A stretch of DNA of 39,687 nucleotides from Pirellulaceae bacterium (GTDB lineage Bacteria > Planctomycetota > Planctomycetia > Pirellulales > Pirellulaceae). The number at the start of each line of letters is the position of its first letter. The stretch's first letter is position 1. Shown piece by piece: positions 39,016-39,687 of this stretch. Under the pieces are notes generated by a model. That model saw only the letters and a list, made by a program, of their open reading frames with translations, was not told where the DNA came from and ran no database searches. The stretch spans positions 1 through 39,687 of the forward strand of contig JAGFJK010000490.1 of the NCBI GenBank assembly GCA_024102795.1, read 5' to 3'. The translations under genes were made by a program, and so were the position numbers.

Positions 39016-39687
39016 ATGGCCATCGTACCGCTGAACAAGGTAACCTTTTTCGGTTCCACGGCGCAGTGCGAGCGGGTGATCGATCGCCTGCAGGACCTGG
39101 GCTGCGCGCACCTGCGGAACCTGGCCGATCCGGACCGGGGGGAGCAGGCCGAGGAGGGGCGGGACACGGCGGCGCACGAGGCGCTGAAGTTTCTGCGGTC
39201 CTGCCGGCAGCACCGCCGGCAGGTGCGCCGCGAGCGGTTCGATCGGCAGGCCGTGGTGCGTGAAGCGCTGGGCATCCAGGCCCGGCAGCAGGAGTTGCTG
39301 GACGAGCGGGACGGGTTGGGCAAGGCGATCGACGATCTGGAGCCGTGGGGCGACTTCGAGTTGCCGGCGGATGGCCGGATCGCCGGGCAACGTTTGTGGT
39401 TCTTCGTCATCCCGCTGCGCGATCTGCGTCAGTTTTACGCTCAGCCGCCCGCTGCCTGGCATGAGGTGACGCGCGACCATCGCGAGGCGCGGCTGGTGGT
39501 GATTCAAGCGGAGGAGCCGCGGGGTTTACCCGGAACTCGGGTGGAGTTGGATGGGCGGTCGTTGTCGCGGTTGCGGGCGGCGGTGGAGGAGGCCGAGGAG
39601 GAGCTGGCCGCGCTGCACTATCAGCGGATCGGGCTGACTCGCTTCTGCGAGTTATTGGCCAGCGATCTGGCGCGGGCCGACGACGCG
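39016..39687 (+). CDS. atpI: V-type ATP synthase subunit I, N-terminal part
   Basis: An ATG-initiated frame of 224 codons runs off the right end of the window. It shows the N-terminal cytoplasmic domain of subunit I (a/I family): MAIVPLNKVTFFGSTAQCERVIDRLQDLGCAHL, a coiled-coil stretch (ALGIQARQQELLDERDGLGKAIDDLEPWGDFELP), FVIPLRDLRQF and a second helical arm (LSRLRAAVEEAEEELAALHYQRIGLTRFCELLASDLA). The membrane half lies outside the window. Subunit I anchors the stator and carries the proton half-channels. No obvious ribosome site was found close to the ATG. Confidence 0.85.
   Translation, partial: MAIVPLNKVTFFGSTAQCERVIDRLQDLGCAHLRNLADPDRGEQAEEGRDTAAHEALKFLRSCRQHRRQVRRERFDRQAVVREALGIQARQQELLDERDGLGKAIDDLEPWGDFELPADGRIAGQRLWFFVIPLRDLRQFYAQPPAAWHEVTRDHREARLVVIQAEEPRGLPGTRVELDGRSLSRLRAAVEEAEEELAALHYQRIGLTRFCELLASDLARADDA

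Overview
The window is high-GC bacterial chromosome from a planctomycete, most likely of the Pirellulales type. The markers are a pre-peptidase-C-domain protein next to a DUF1549/DUF1553 protein with a planctomycete cytochrome-c-like motif, a cytochrome-c/WD40 protein, and a giant dockerin protein carrying the LEKLESRNLLSAD N-terminal export motif. Short dispersed palindromic repeats between genes fit the same picture. No rRNA, tRNA or CRISPR array was recognised.

Layout. 0.4-2.5 kb (+): a secreted beta-lactamase-fold serine hydrolase fused to a C-terminal sugar-hydrolase-like beta domain. 2.55-12.3 kb (-): a run of five genes, read from the right: small membrane protein, PPC-domain protein, DUF1549/DUF1553 protein, cytochrome-c/WD40 protein, and a double-AAA+ Clp-type ATPase fused to a complete release-factor-like module that has lost GGQ. 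12.3-19.2 kb: an accessory island with short repeats, an orphan membrane protein, a three-gene operon with ATGA overlaps (two unknown proteins and a KGGVGR-type ParA/MinD-like ATPase with TPRs), and a SUKH (SMI1/KNR4) immunity-like gene between two copies of a MITE-like repeat. 19.2-25.4 kb (-): the dockerin surface protein and a Ski2-like helicase. 25.8-31 kb: a small membrane protein; a minus-strand operon (Coa1-like, cysteine-less thioredoxin-fold, SRPBCC); then plus-strand genes for an isolated tandem-domain BMC shell protein and a DUF900 lipoprotein hydrolase. 31-32.7 kb: a scar zone with two complementary fragments of a group II intron reverse transcriptase, a DUF433/DUF5615 toxin-antitoxin pair whose toxin has an in-frame stop, and a 43-bp tandem repeat. 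32.7-35.4 kb (-): a TauD-like dioxygenase and two tandem purine nucleoside phosphorylases that differ at the purine-recognition Asn/Asp. 35.7-39.7 kb (+): an exported lactonase propeller, then V-type ATPase subunits B, D and the start of I.

The observations most worth following are the Clp ATPase/release-factor fusion at 2551-5505 (predicted ribosome- or peptide-quality-control machine with a dead hydrolysis loop) and the KGGVGR three-gene operon next to a repeat-flanked SUKH gene (predicted conflict or signalling module). Next come the orphan BMC-T shell protein and the N/D-diverged purine nucleoside phosphorylase pair. All functions are inferred from motifs read by eye; no database search was run.
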